This document shows, piece after piece, positions 15,753 through 23,823 of a stretch of DNA of 25,730 nt. Numbering within the stretch: the stretch's first letter is position 1; each line of letters starts with the position of its first letter. Below the pieces are notes generated by a model, which worked only from the letters and a program-made list of their open reading frames with translations, was not told the origin of the DNA and did no database searches. The position numbers were made by a program, and so were the translations under genes. Source of the DNA: an uncultured Acetatifactor sp. (GTDB taxonomy: Bacteria; Bacillota; Clostridia; Lachnospirales; Lachnospiraceae); NCBI GenBank assembly GCA_910579755.1, contig CAJTVB010000038.1, positions 1 to 25,730 of the forward strand. Direction: 5' to 3'.

Positions 15753-17197
15753 TGAAAAGAGAAAATGCATACCTGACAGTTTTTTTGACGCTTTGTCTGA
15801 CGTTTATTTTGCCCATATGCCTGACGCTGATAGACGGCGTCAGGTGGAGTGGAGCCAGATTGGAGGCGGCTTGTGCGGCGGAGGCGGGGCTGCATAGCAT
15901 TATGGCGGAATACCATCGGGAATTGTTGGAGCAGTACAATCTTTTTGCAATTGACTCTTCCTATGGCACATCTTTTTGCGGAAAACGGAATACGGAGGCT
16001 CATCTGATGGAATATCTGAGAAAAAATTTATCCTCGGAGGACCTGTTTTTATCCGATTTTTTGTATGGTGATTTTTTCGGATTAAAGCCTGAGGATGCGG
16101 AGCTGACAGGTGTGTCGATTCTGACGGACCAAAAGGGCGGAGTGTTTCGGAAAAGAGCTGTGGAAGCATTGGGAGATGATATCGGGCTGGGACTTTTAGA
16201 AGAATTGAAGGAATGGCTTATGGTCATAGAGGGCAGCGGTCTGGAGGAAGGAAATCCGGAGGAGCTTCAGGAGAGTCTTGAACAGCAGATTCAGAACTTT
16301 AACGGCAAAGAGATACAGCTTCCGGACGGAGAAACTGCGGTATTGGAGGTGGAGAATCCCACAGAAGTATTGGCAAGGAAACGGAAGCTGGGAATTCTGA
16401 GGCTGGTGACGGAGGAAGAAACAATTTCGCAAAATAGCATAAACCCAGAGGAACTGGTTATGAACCGCATGGGCCAGGGGATGGTCAATGTGGGGAATCT
16501 GGAGCAGGCGCTCTCCGAGGGGGATGGATTGATGGAGCGGTTTCTTTTTCAGGAATATCTGCTGCGCTATATGGGGCATTACGGAAGTGAACATGAGAAG
16601 GATGCGCTTCGCTATCAGATAGAATACCTGATTGCAGGAAATGGAAGTGATACTGATAATCTGCGGAGTGTGGTAAACCGCCTGTGTATCTTGAGGGAAG
16701 CTGCCAACGCCATGTACCTTTTGTCTGATCAGGTAAAGATGGAGGAGATCAGGATTGCGGCGGCTCTGGCCTGCAGCCTTTTGGCAGTGCCTGAGCTGAC
16801 CCCTCTGCTGGAGGGAGTGATCGTGCTGGGCTGGGCGTATGCAGAGAGCATTTATGATGTGAAATCCCTGTTGTCAGGGGGAAGGATTCCTTTGATAAAG
16901 GACAGCGACAGCTGGCACTATGGATTGGGAACGGCTTTACGGGGTGAGCTGCAGGAAGAAACGGAAGGTGGACAAGGACTGTCTTACGATGACTATCTGA
17001 GAGTATTTATGCTGATGACAAATCTGGACACTTTAACCGGAAGGGCTATGGACATGGTGGAAGCCGATATTCGCATGTGCCGGGGCAACAGATTATTCAG
17101 GCTGGACGGATGCTATGACCGGATCAGAGTCTGCATCCGAATTCGGGGTGTCTGGGATGATGGCTTCGAGATCATAAGGGAAAAAGGTTATGACTAA
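15752..17197 (+). CDS. DUF5702-like Tad-locus membrane-anchored protein
   Basis: A 481-residue protein starting at GTG within the flp stop (TAGTG). One hydrophobic segment follows a short basic N-terminus (about residues 6-28), and then LIDGVRWSGARLEAACAAEAG and LHSIMAEYHRELLEQYNLFAID, a pattern I recall from DUF5702 proteins of Lachnospiraceae Tad loci. The rest is a long, mostly helical domain predicted to lie outside the cell, with a second hydrophobic patch near 340-370. The layout (single N-terminal helix in a Tad operon) resembles TadG/RcpC-like minor components, so a pilus-associated role is likely but unproven. The next gene starts eight bases before its end. Confidence 0.78.
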   Translation: MKRENAYLTVFLTLCLTFILPICLTLIDGVRWSGARLEAACAAEAGLHSIMAEYHRELLEQYNLFAIDSSYGTSFCGKRNTEAHLMEYLRKNLSSEDLFLSDFLYGDFFGLKPEDAELTGVSILTDQKGGVFRKRAVEALGDDIGLGLLEELKEWLMVIEGSGLEEGNPEELQESLEQQIQNFNGKEIQLPDGETAVLEVENPTEVLARKRKLGILRLVTEEETISQNSINPEELVMNRMGQGMVNVGNLEQALSEGDGLMERFLFQEYLLRYMGHYGSEHEKDALRYQIEYLIAGNGSDTDNLRSVVNRLCILREAANAMYLLSDQVKMEEIRIAAALACSLLAVPELTPLLEGVIVLGWAYAESIYDVKSLLSGGRIPLIKDSDSWHYGLGTALRGELQEETEGGQGLSYDDYLRVFMLMTNLDTLTGRAMDMVEADIRMCRGNRLFRLDGCYDRIRVCIRIRGVWDDGFEIIREKGYD

Positions 17198-18176
17198 AAA
17201 AGATTACGGCATAGGAGGGCGGGCAGTGATGGATCTTTTATGGAGCGGCGGAATTTATAGTAATCTAAAAAAATTTAAAAAGCCTTCTCCGGCACTGAAA
17301 AAATATATTCCGGATCTTGCCCGAGATCCGGCGGGCACAGTAAATTACTCAAACTGTTTTGCCCAAAAGAGCTGCTGCATAAAGGATCTGTCACTGCCTG
17401 TCTTGTTTTCCGGGCAGGTAAAGGCCAGTATGACCGTTGAAGCGGCCTTGGTATTGCCGCTGCTTTGTTTTTTTATTTTAAATCTCAGCTGTGCTGTTGA
17501 AATGGTTCGACTCCACAATAATGTACAGATGGCATTGTGGGATACGGGAAGCCGTCTCGCCATCTATGGATATGATCTGGAAGGCAGAGAGGATGCGGCG
17601 TCGCTGTTTTCGGCATTTTATATAAAAAGCAGAATAAGGGCTTACTTGGGAGAAGGATATCTGGAACAGTCGCCCATGAGAGGGGGAATCGATGGACTGC
17701 ATTTGTGGGAGAGTGGTATGTTTACGGAATCCGACCAGCTGGATATTAGCGCCACATATCAGGTGTCGCCATGGTGTTCTCTGGCGGCGTTTCCCTCATT
17801 TCGAATGTCAAACCGCTTTTGCATTCATATCTGGAGCGGCTACAGGATTCCGGAAGAGTCCCGGGATACTATATATGTGTATGTAGCAGAGCACGGAGAA
17901 GTGTATCACATATCCCGGGACTGTACCCATCTGACGCTGTCGGTACGGCAGACATTGAGAGCCGGCCTGGAGACCCTGAGAAATCAAAATGGAAGGAGCT
18001 ACAGGGCATGCGGAAAATGTGCAGCGGCAGAAGGCGGGGCAACGATATTTGTGACAAAGGAGGGAGAGCATTATCATGCGAGCGCGTCCTGCCCCGGGTT
18101 GAAAAGAACAGTATATATGATTCCAAAGGATCAGGCGGCCGGTTATAGAATGTGCAGCCGCTGTGGGGGAGGGTAA
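17190..18176 (+). CDS. TadE-like pseudopilin with two tandem CHCC zinc-ribbon-like modules
   Basis: The core SMTVEAALVLPLLCFFILNL (80-99) is the TadE pseudopilin signature with hydrophobic helix. After about 130 residues come two related C-terminal modules: IYVYVAEHGEVYHISRDC...YRACGKC (H240, C245, C274, C277) and IFVTKEGEHYHASASC...YRMCSRC (H296, C301, C322, C325). Each gives a YHxxxxC plus CxxC set able to hold one zinc ion. The start at ATG 17190 (AAGG upstream, eight-base overlap with the prior gene) leaves an odd 80-residue basic leader; a later ATG at 17430, with AAAGG five bases upstream, would start right at MTVEA. The modules would face outside the cell. Function beyond pseudopilin is unknown. 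Confidence 0.82.
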   Translation: MTKKDYGIGGRAVMDLLWSGGIYSNLKKFKKPSPALKKYIPDLARDPAGTVNYSNCFAQKSCCIKDLSLPVLFSGQVKASMTVEAALVLPLLCFFILNLSCAVEMVRLHNNVQMALWDTGSRLAIYGYDLEGREDAASLFSAFYIKSRIRAYLGEGYLEQSPMRGGIDGLHLWESGMFTESDQLDISATYQVSPWCSLAAFPSFRMSNRFCIHIWSGYRIPEESRDTIYVYVAEHGEVYHISRDCTHLTLSVRQTLRAGLETLRNQNGRSYRACGKCAAAEGGATIFVTKEGEHYHASASCPGLKRTVYMIPKDQAAGYRMCSRCGGG

Positions 18177-18182
18177 AAAGAC

Positions 18183-18623
18183 ATGTGGAGAAACATATTG
18201 GCGGCCTGCTGGCTTACGATTTTGAGTATATGGGATATAAGGTACAAAAAAGTACCTGTGTGGATGTTGGGAACGGGGGCCGCGGCAGCGGGGGCGGCAT
18301 TGTTGTATGAAATCGCGGAAGCTGCTTTTGACCCGATCAGTATATGCATAGCGATGCTTCCGGGAGCGGTTCTTATGACGGCGGCACTTTATACCGATCA
18401 TGCAGGCTGGGGTGACGGAATAGTGATGTTGATTTTGGGGGCAAGTTTAAAAAGAGAAGAGAGCCTGCTTGCCTTTTGCGCGGGCCTTGGATTGGCGGCT
18501 TTGTTTTCTCTGAGCCTCCTGGTCCTGCGCAGGGCAGACAGGAAAACCCGGTTACCCTTTCTTCCGTTTTTGGCTCTGGGAATGTTGATTTGCATTATAG
18601 GCAAAGGCTTTTTAGGGTGGTGA
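18183..18623 (+). CDS. Prepilin peptidase, A24 family, second copy
   Basis: A 146-residue, highly hydrophobic protein with the aspartic prepilin peptidase pair: D18 in WDIRYKKVPVWML and D78 in GWGDGIVML (the GxGD motif). It matches the reduced TadV-type peptidases. The sequence is clearly diverged from the first copy at 10432, so it is not a recent duplication. GGGAGGG lies about nine bases before ATG. It sits between the two TadE-like genes, suggesting that it may serve these pseudopilins while the first copy processes Flp; that division of labour is inference. Confidence 0.85.
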   Translation: MWRNILAACWLTILSIWDIRYKKVPVWMLGTGAAAAGAALLYEIAEAAFDPISICIAMLPGAVLMTAALYTDHAGWGDGIVMLILGASLKREESLLAFCAGLGLAALFSLSLLVLRRADRKTRLPFLPFLALGMLICIIGKGFLGW

Positions 18624-18702
18624 ATGCAGGAAGTGTGTGTCGGGTGAGCGGCGGTATCTGGTTTGGGAGGGCATAGGAAGGAGGTTTTACGAAGAAGGCT
18701 TT

Positions 18703-19140
18703 ATGAAGAAGGTGGCAGCATATTTTACGGTGGAGGCAGCTCTGATAATTCCCATAGCGATCAGCGTTATGTTTTTTCTGATCGTTATGTTCTTTTACCA
18801 ATATGACAGATGCCTCATGGAACAGGATTTGGGGATGATGACTCTGCGGGCGGCTGCAGCTATGGGTGAGAAGCAAGAAGAGATCGCGGAAAAACTGCAG
18901 TCAGACATGAAAAGCTTCAGCAGAAAAAGGTATATTTTGTGGCAATTTACGTCAATGGATATGAAAATGGAACATGGACAGATAGAGGTGGAAGCATCGG
19001 CAAAACTGACATTTCCTCTTGCAGAGTGGAATCTGCTGCGGGACAGGAACGTATGGAATGCGGAGGCCGGATATAAAAATACCCGGATTTCACCGGTGTT
19101 TTTTATTAGACAGTATCGTAAACTGGTAGGAGGAGATTGA
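18703..19140 (+). CDS. TadE/TadF-like minor pseudopilin
   Basis: A 145-residue protein with YFTVEAALIIPIAISVMFFLIVMFF near the N-terminus, the TadE-type core where the short leader MKKVAAY precedes the Glu and a membrane helix. A helical region and a beta-rich tail follow. The ATG at 18703 is preferred over a possible start at 18637: it gives the short leader usual for this family and has GAAGG four bases upstream. The next gene begins one base after its stop. Probably a pilus initiation or tip component. Confidence 0.8.
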   Translation: MKKVAAYFTVEAALIIPIAISVMFFLIVMFFYQYDRCLMEQDLGMMTLRAAAAMGEKQEEIAEKLQSDMKSFSRKRYILWQFTSMDMKMEHGQIEVEASAKLTFPLAEWNLLRDRNVWNAEAGYKNTRISPVFFIRQYRKLVGGD

Positions 19141-19141
19141 A

Positions 19142-20575
19142 ATGCAGACAGAATATGTGAGAAGTCTGAATTGTAATTATGAAAGAGTATTTTTAGAGGA
19201 AAAACCACAGGAGAAAAAATACCAGTATTGTATTCTGGGCAGAGGCGGCATAAAGGGATTGCTTTCCTGCAGTCTCCGATATATTAATGGCCAGGCTTAT
19301 CTGTACTATGATATTTCTTCAAAACAGAATATTGCGCAGCTGTATGGAAATCGGTGCATCAGCAGGGAATGGGTAAAGGACTTTCTCTGGAGCTTTTGGC
19401 AGATCAGGCAGGAGCTGGAGCGCTTCCTTTTGGATGCAGGCAATGTGCTGTGGTATCCCCAGCAGATTTTCCAGGATCTGGAAAGCAATGTATTTTCCTT
19501 TTTGTATATTCCATATTATAAAGGTGAGAGCAGCTTTGGACATTTGCTGGAGTTTTTGGCGGAGCATATTGACTACGGAGACGAAGTGTTGGCGGACTGC
19601 GTATACCATATGTATGAGCAGCTGGAGCGCAGCGGTGATGTATATTTGGATGCCCGGATTTTTGAAGATGCAAAATGTCTGGAATTGCCTATAAAGCTTC
19701 AGGAGAAGGAACAGACGGAAGAAACCACGGATCAGGGGGAGGAATTACCCGGAGAATTGGTATCAGAAAATAGATGCGTAAAGGGAGAAGGCGGAAGAGA
19801 AAAGAAGGATAATAGAAGAATAAAGGTATTGGGCGGCAAAAATAATAAAGAGGAAGGTGAAGAAAGACGGGAGGCGAATCGGGAAAGCGCAGAAAACGAA
19901 GGAGAAAGCAGAAAAGCTGACAGATACAAAGAAGCTGCCGGTGCAGAGAAAAGAGAAACCGGCGAAGAAATGCGGTTAATCAGCAGAGAAAGAGGAGAAA
20001 ACGGAAGAAACAAGAGGCTGGACAGCATAAACCGGGAGGAAGAGTGCAGAAATCCGGAAGACATAGGCAGTGAAAAAAGGGAGGATAGAAAAAAGATATT
20101 TGGATTTTGGGAAAGCAGGAGGAAAAGAAACAAGGAGAATCGAGAGGACTATATAGAAAGTATGCAGGAAGCTATGGGTGGATATGAAGGCTTCGCTGTG
20201 GCCGAGGAGACGAAATACGAAAAGGGCACTGAAGAGGAGGAATTTGGACAGACGATATTTATGGAGGAAAAACCCGAACAGGAAAAGTATATCCGGCGGC
20301 TGTACACCTCTGAAGGAAAGGTATTATTGGTAATCGACAAGGCTCTGGTGACCATAGGAAAGAAAAAAGAAGAGGCCGATGTGGTTTTGGAGGATTCATC
20401 TGTCAGCAGACTTCATGCCAGAATTATCCAAGAGAACGGACATTACTATATAGAAGACCTGAATGCAACAAACGGAACCTTCAAAAATGGCCTGAGGCTG
20501 CAACCGTATGAAAAGAGAGAATTGGAGGAGGGAGACGAGATCAAATTTGGCAGGAAAATGCTGGTTTTTCGTTAG
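19142..20575 (+). CDS. FHA-domain protein (DUF6382-like N-terminus) closing the Tad operon
   Basis: A 477-residue cytoplasmic protein in three parts. The N-terminal folded domain (about 1-190), with YCILGRGGIKGLLSCSLRYI and QELERFLLDAGNVLWYPQQI, resembles what I recall as DUF6382. Then a ~190-residue, very charged Glu/Lys/Arg-rich linker rich in short repeats. The C-terminal FHA domain (about 395-477) has its binding residues: SRLHA, the DLNATNGT turn, and GDEIKFG. FHA domains bind phosphothreonine, so it may connect the pilus to a Ser/Thr kinase; no kinase is visible here. AGGAGG lies about seven bases before ATG. Last gene of the Tad cluster. Confidence 0.88.
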   Translation: MQTEYVRSLNCNYERVFLEEKPQEKKYQYCILGRGGIKGLLSCSLRYINGQAYLYYDISSKQNIAQLYGNRCISREWVKDFLWSFWQIRQELERFLLDAGNVLWYPQQIFQDLESNVFSFLYIPYYKGESSFGHLLEFLAEHIDYGDEVLADCVYHMYEQLERSGDVYLDARIFEDAKCLELPIKLQEKEQTEETTDQGEELPGELVSENRCVKGEGGREKKDNRRIKVLGGKNNKEEGEERREANRESAENEGESRKADRYKEAAGAEKRETGEEMRLISRERGENGRNKRLDSINREEECRNPEDIGSEKREDRKKIFGFWESRRKRNKENREDYIESMQEAMGGYEGFAVAEETKYEKGTEEEEFGQTIFMEEKPEQEKYIRRLYTSEGKVLLVIDKALVTIGKKKEEADVVLEDSSVSRLHARIIQENGHYYIEDLNATNGTFKNGLRLQPYEKRELEEGDEIKFGRKMLVFR

Positions 20576-20579
20576 ACCA

Positions 20580-20608
20580 TTGTTATTAACCGAGATTTAT
20601 GGTATAAT
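20580..20608 (+). promoter_or_regulatory. Extended -10 promoter of the rhomboid gene
   Basis: TTGTTA (20580-20585), 17 bases, TATAAT (20603-20608), with the extended -10 TG at 20600-20601. It starts right after the FHA gene stop and separates the following genes from the Tad operon. Confidence 0.7.
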
Positions 20609-20648
20609 TTATCATAATTTTACAGACAGCTGAAAGGACTGACGGGAG

Positions 20649-21263
20649 TTGAATGATTGGAGACGAAAACAGATTCCTGTAGTGAGCACAGCGCTTGTGA
20701 TTATCAACGCAGCAGTTTATGTGATTTGTCTGTTTACGGGGAATACGCTGTATCGGGCAGGAGCGCTTGGTGCATATGAGGTTCTGGTAGACGGAGAGTA
20801 TGGTCGGATCATATGGTCGATGTTCCTGCACAGTGGCACCAATCATATTCTCAACAATATGCTGATTCTATTTTTCCTTGGTGCGATGATAGAGAAGGAG
20901 ACAGGACATATCTTGTATGCGCTGCTGTATTTTCTTTCGGGAATAGGCGGAAATATTCTTTCACTTTATATTAAGGCCATAAATGGAGATATGTCCATTT
21001 CCGTTGGAGCCAGCGGTGCAGTATTCGGGCTGGATGGCGTTCTTCTGGCTATGGTTTTGTTATCTGACAAAAGACTGGAAAATGTAACGCCTGTCAGGGT
21101 GATAATGATGGTAGTTCTTTCGCTGTACAACGGCTTTACGGCATACAACATCGACAACGCGGCTCATGTGGGAGGTCTGATAACCGGCTTTTTGGCAGGG
21201 GGACTGGTCTGCATCATCCAGCGGAGAAGCAGAGGAGGGGGCGGCAGAAATTCTTTTGCATAA
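20649..21263 (+). CDS. Rhomboid family intramembrane serine protease
   Basis: Cuts single-span membrane proteins inside the bilayer. The 204 residues show a minimal six-helix rhomboid: the loop HSGTNHILNNM (H61, H66, N70), the nucleophile motif GASGAVFG (S122) and the base in AHVGGLITGF (H173). The catalytic Ser-His dyad and oxyanion residues are present, so it should be active. The start is TTG at 20649; AAAGG lies about 11 bases upstream and a closer GGGAG is too close, so the start is reasonable but not certain. Its own promoter precedes it. The substrate is unknown; TadE-like proteins and DUF5702 protein nearby are possible targets only by position. Confidence 0.92.
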   Translation: MNDWRRKQIPVVSTALVIINAAVYVICLFTGNTLYRAGALGAYEVLVDGEYGRIIWSMFLHSGTNHILNNMLILFFLGAMIEKETGHILYALLYFLSGIGGNILSLYIKAINGDMSISVGASGAVFGLDGVLLAMVLLSDKRLENVTPVRVIMMVVLSLYNGFTAYNIDNAAHVGGLITGFLAGGLVCIIQRRSRGGGGRNSFA

Positions 21264-21341
21264 AATGGATATGCCGAGACACTGTCAGGGCTTTTTGCTG
21301 CCTGTCAGGATGTATGCGTGGGAGGTTGAAACAGGAGTTTT

Positions 21342-21383
21342 ATGGCTTGGGTAATGGGAATCGTTAACGGAGGTATGTTTTGA
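21342..21383 (+). other. 13-codon leader-like mini-ORF
   Basis: ATG at 21342 with AGGAG four bases upstream encodes MAWVMGIVNGGMF and stops at TGA 21381-21383, overlapping the TTG start (21380-21382) of the flavodoxin-SCP2 gene. The arrangement suits translational coupling but may be chance. Confidence 0.3.
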
Positions 21384-22381
21384 ATATAAACATTTACTAT
21401 GGTGGAAGAGGCATTATTGATGATCCTACACTGTTCGTAATTAATAAAATGCAGGAGATTCTTGAGGAGCTCCGCGTCAATGTAACCCGCTATAATCTGT
21501 ACGAATGTAAGAATTCGATTTCGACCCTTCCTCAGACCTTGAAAGAGGCAGATGGAATTATTTTGGCGGCGACAGTGGAGTGGTACGGAATTGGCGGCGA
21601 CATGCAGCAGTTTTTGGACGCCTGCTGGCTGTTCGGGGACAAAGAGAAGATTGCAAAGATCTATATGTGCCCGGTGGTCATGTCCACTACCTATGGGGAA
21701 AGAGAAGGGAAGCTGAGTCTGTCCACGGCATGGGAGATCCTGGGAGGACTGCCCTGCAGCGGCATTTGCGGTTACATTGAGAATACTGTTACTCTTGAGA
21801 TGAACGAAGACTATATCAGGATAATTGAGAAGAAAGCTGAAAATATGTATCGCGCCATAAACCAGCATGTAACCAGTTTTCCTGCCAGCAATCAGGCGGT
21901 AATTCAAAAGGTAGCCGTGGCAAAAAATATAGATCTTACGCCCCAGGAGACAGAACAGCTGTCCCAGTATGTCTCGGATGACAGTTATGTGCAGAGACAG
22001 AAAAAGGATATCCAGGAACTGACGGATTTGTTCCGGAATATGCTGAGCGAAGAGGCGGCGGACGGTGAGGAGGAATATTTGGCGGCATTTCGTCGATGCT
22101 TTAAGCCGCAGGCGGGATTTCATGCGGAATATTCGTTTGCTTTAGATGAAAAAAAGAAAAAGCTTATTTTATCTGTGCAGGGGCCGAAGCTGGAGTGCCG
22201 CTATGGTATTGCGGAGAAGCCTGACGTTGAACTGCAGCTTTCCAGACAGTCAATGGAAGAGATAATAAATGGAAGAATGACTTTCCAGAGAGCGTTTATG
22301 TCCGGAGCCATGAAGACGAAGGGAGACTTTCGAATTCTGAGGACATTGGATCAATTGTTTTTATTTGAGCAGAAGAAATAG
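21380..22381 (+). CDS. Flavodoxin-like / SCP2 sterol-binding fusion protein
   Basis: A 333-residue protein with two domains. The N-terminus (about 1-180) has the NADPH-dependent FMN reductase/flavodoxin-like layout: NINIYYGGRGIIDD, then ADGIILAATVEWYGIGGDMQQFLD, where the FMN-binding loop is expected. The C-terminus (about 235-330) has ELQLSRQSMEEIINGRMTFQ and FMSGAMKTKGDFRILRTLD, a clear SCP2-type lipid-binding pattern. TTG start chosen because GGAGG lies six bases upstream. Substrate unknown. It follows rhomboid after a 116-base gap and precedes a HIT gene. The domain calls are from memory of family patterns; the fusion itself is directly visible. Confidence 0.82.
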   Translation: MNINIYYGGRGIIDDPTLFVINKMQEILEELRVNVTRYNLYECKNSISTLPQTLKEADGIILAATVEWYGIGGDMQQFLDACWLFGDKEKIAKIYMCPVVMSTTYGEREGKLSLSTAWEILGGLPCSGICGYIENTVTLEMNEDYIRIIEKKAENMYRAINQHVTSFPASNQAVIQKVAVAKNIDLTPQETEQLSQYVSDDSYVQRQKKDIQELTDLFRNMLSEEAADGEEEYLAAFRRCFKPQAGFHAEYSFALDEKKKKLILSVQGPKLECRYGIAEKPDVELQLSRQSMEEIINGRMTFQRAFMSGAMKTKGDFRILRTLDQLFLFEQKK

Positions 22382-22459
22382 GAATTAAAAGGATCCATCC
22401 GTGTCTGGGAGCTGTGACTCCTGGGGATTAGTGCCGTGTATGGAGGGAAGGGACGCAGA

Positions 22460-22885
22460 ATGAAAAAAGAAGATTGCATTTTTTGTAAAATTGCAGGAGG
22501 AGAGATCCCGTCAAAGACATTATATGAAGATGATCGGTTCAGAGTGATTCTGGATCTTGGGCCGGCAGCCAGGGGACATGCATTAATTCTGCCAAAGGAG
22601 CATGCGGAAAATTTATATGAGCTGCCCGAGGAGACTGCCGCAGCAGTAATGGTTCTGGCTAAAAGAATGGCAGCGGTTATGCGCGACAGACTGAATTGTG
22701 ACGGGCTGAACCTGATTCAGAATAACGGAGAAGCGGCGGGACAAACCGTCGCCCATTTTCATATGCATGTGATTCCCAGATACAAAGAGGACAATCAGAA
22801 AATTGGCTGGGTTCCCAGAGAGACACCGCCGGAAGAATTGGAAGCTGTGAAAGAGCAGATTTCTTTTACCAAAACAGAGGTGTGA
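22460..22885 (+). CDS. hinT: HIT family nucleotide hydrolase (HinT-like)
   Basis: A 141-residue protein of the HIT superfamily, probably hydrolysing nucleoside phosphoramidates or similar nucleotide conjugates. The catalytic HxHxH motif is HFHMHVIPR (H99, H101, H103; H101 the expected nucleophile). CIFCKI (C6, C9) is the usual zinc-type start, and LILPKEHAENLYEL is also typical. ATG at 22460 is preferred over an upstream ATG (22436) because GGAGGGAAGGGA lies just before it and the family starts with this segment. The next gene begins one base after its stop, so the fumarase genes may be cotranscribed with it. Confidence 0.94.
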   Translation: MKKEDCIFCKIAGGEIPSKTLYEDDRFRVILDLGPAARGHALILPKEHAENLYELPEETAAAVMVLAKRMAAVMRDRLNCDGLNLIQNNGEAAGQTVAHFHMHVIPRYKEDNQKIGWVPRETPPEELEAVKEQISFTKTEV

Positions 22886-22886
22886 T

Positions 22887-23729
22887 ATGAGAGAACTGGA
22901 GGTTCGTGCTGTTACAGAAAATATTAAAGAAATGTGCATAGAAGCAAACCATGTTCTTTCGTATGACATGAAAAAGGCTTTAAGGGATGCGGCTGACGCG
23001 GAAGACGCGCCATTGGGGAAGCAGGTTTTGAAGCAGCTGCTTGACAACATGGAGATTGCCCAAAAGGATATGATTCCAATTTGTCAGGACACCGGGATGA
23101 CAGTAATATTTCTTGAAATTGGGCAGAATGTGCACTTTGCAGGGGGGGATCTTTCAGAGGCTGTTCAGGAAGGGGTCCGTCAAGGGTATGAAGAAGGATT
23201 CCTTCGCAAATCCGTAGTAAAGGATCCCATTTTTCGTGACAATACGAAGGATAACACTCCGGCGGTTATCCATTATGAGATAGTTCCGGGGGATAAGGTA
23301 CGGATCACAGTGGCTCCCAAGGGTTTTGGAAGCGAAAATATGAGCCGTGTCTTTATGCTGAAGCCCGCAGATGGTATTGAGGGAGTGAAAAATGTTGTTT
23401 TGACAGCAGTAAAGGATGCAGGTCCCAATGCGTGTCCGCCGATGGTAGTGGGCGTGGGGGTGGGAGGAACTTTTGAAAAGTGCGCTTTGATGGCAAAAAA
23501 AGCGTTGCTCCGTCCTATGGACCAGCGTTCGGAGATTCCATATATAAGTGAATTGGAAAATGAACTTCTGGATAAGATCAATGCTTCTGGTATCGGTCCG
23601 GGCGGACTGGGCGGGCGGATTACGGCTCTGGCCGTAAATATTGAAACTTATCCCACACATATAGCGGGGCTGCCTGTGGCAGTGAATATCTGTTGCCATG
23701 TGAACAGACATGCAACTCGTATATTATAA
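22887..23729 (+). CDS. Fumarate hydratase class I, alpha subunit
   Basis: Large, iron-sulfur subunit of the two-subunit class I fumarase, which interconverts fumarate and malate. The 280 residues carry CQDTGM (C66), AGPNACPPMVVGVG (C183) and VNICCHVNRH (C269/C270) as the expected cluster ligands, plus RDNTKDNTPAVIHYE and PKGFGSENMS. The ATG starts one base after hinT. The beta subunit follows 94 bases downstream. The closely related L-tartrate dehydratase alpha (TtdA) cannot be excluded from sequence alone, but fumarase is the more common function. Confidence 0.9.
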   Translation: MRELEVRAVTENIKEMCIEANHVLSYDMKKALRDAADAEDAPLGKQVLKQLLDNMEIAQKDMIPICQDTGMTVIFLEIGQNVHFAGGDLSEAVQEGVRQGYEEGFLRKSVVKDPIFRDNTKDNTPAVIHYEIVPGDKVRITVAPKGFGSENMSRVFMLKPADGIEGVKNVVLTAVKDAGPNACPPMVVGVGVGGTFEKCALMAKKALLRPMDQRSEIPYISELENELLDKINASGIGPGGLGGRITALAVNIETYPTHIAGLPVAVNICCHVNRHATRIL

Positions 23730-23823
23730 TGCGGAACGAATGTACCGCGATATATTTGACTGATAATGATCATGCCCGTACCCTGAGGGCAGTTTATGAA
23801 CGGAGTTGAAAGGATGTCGAAAC

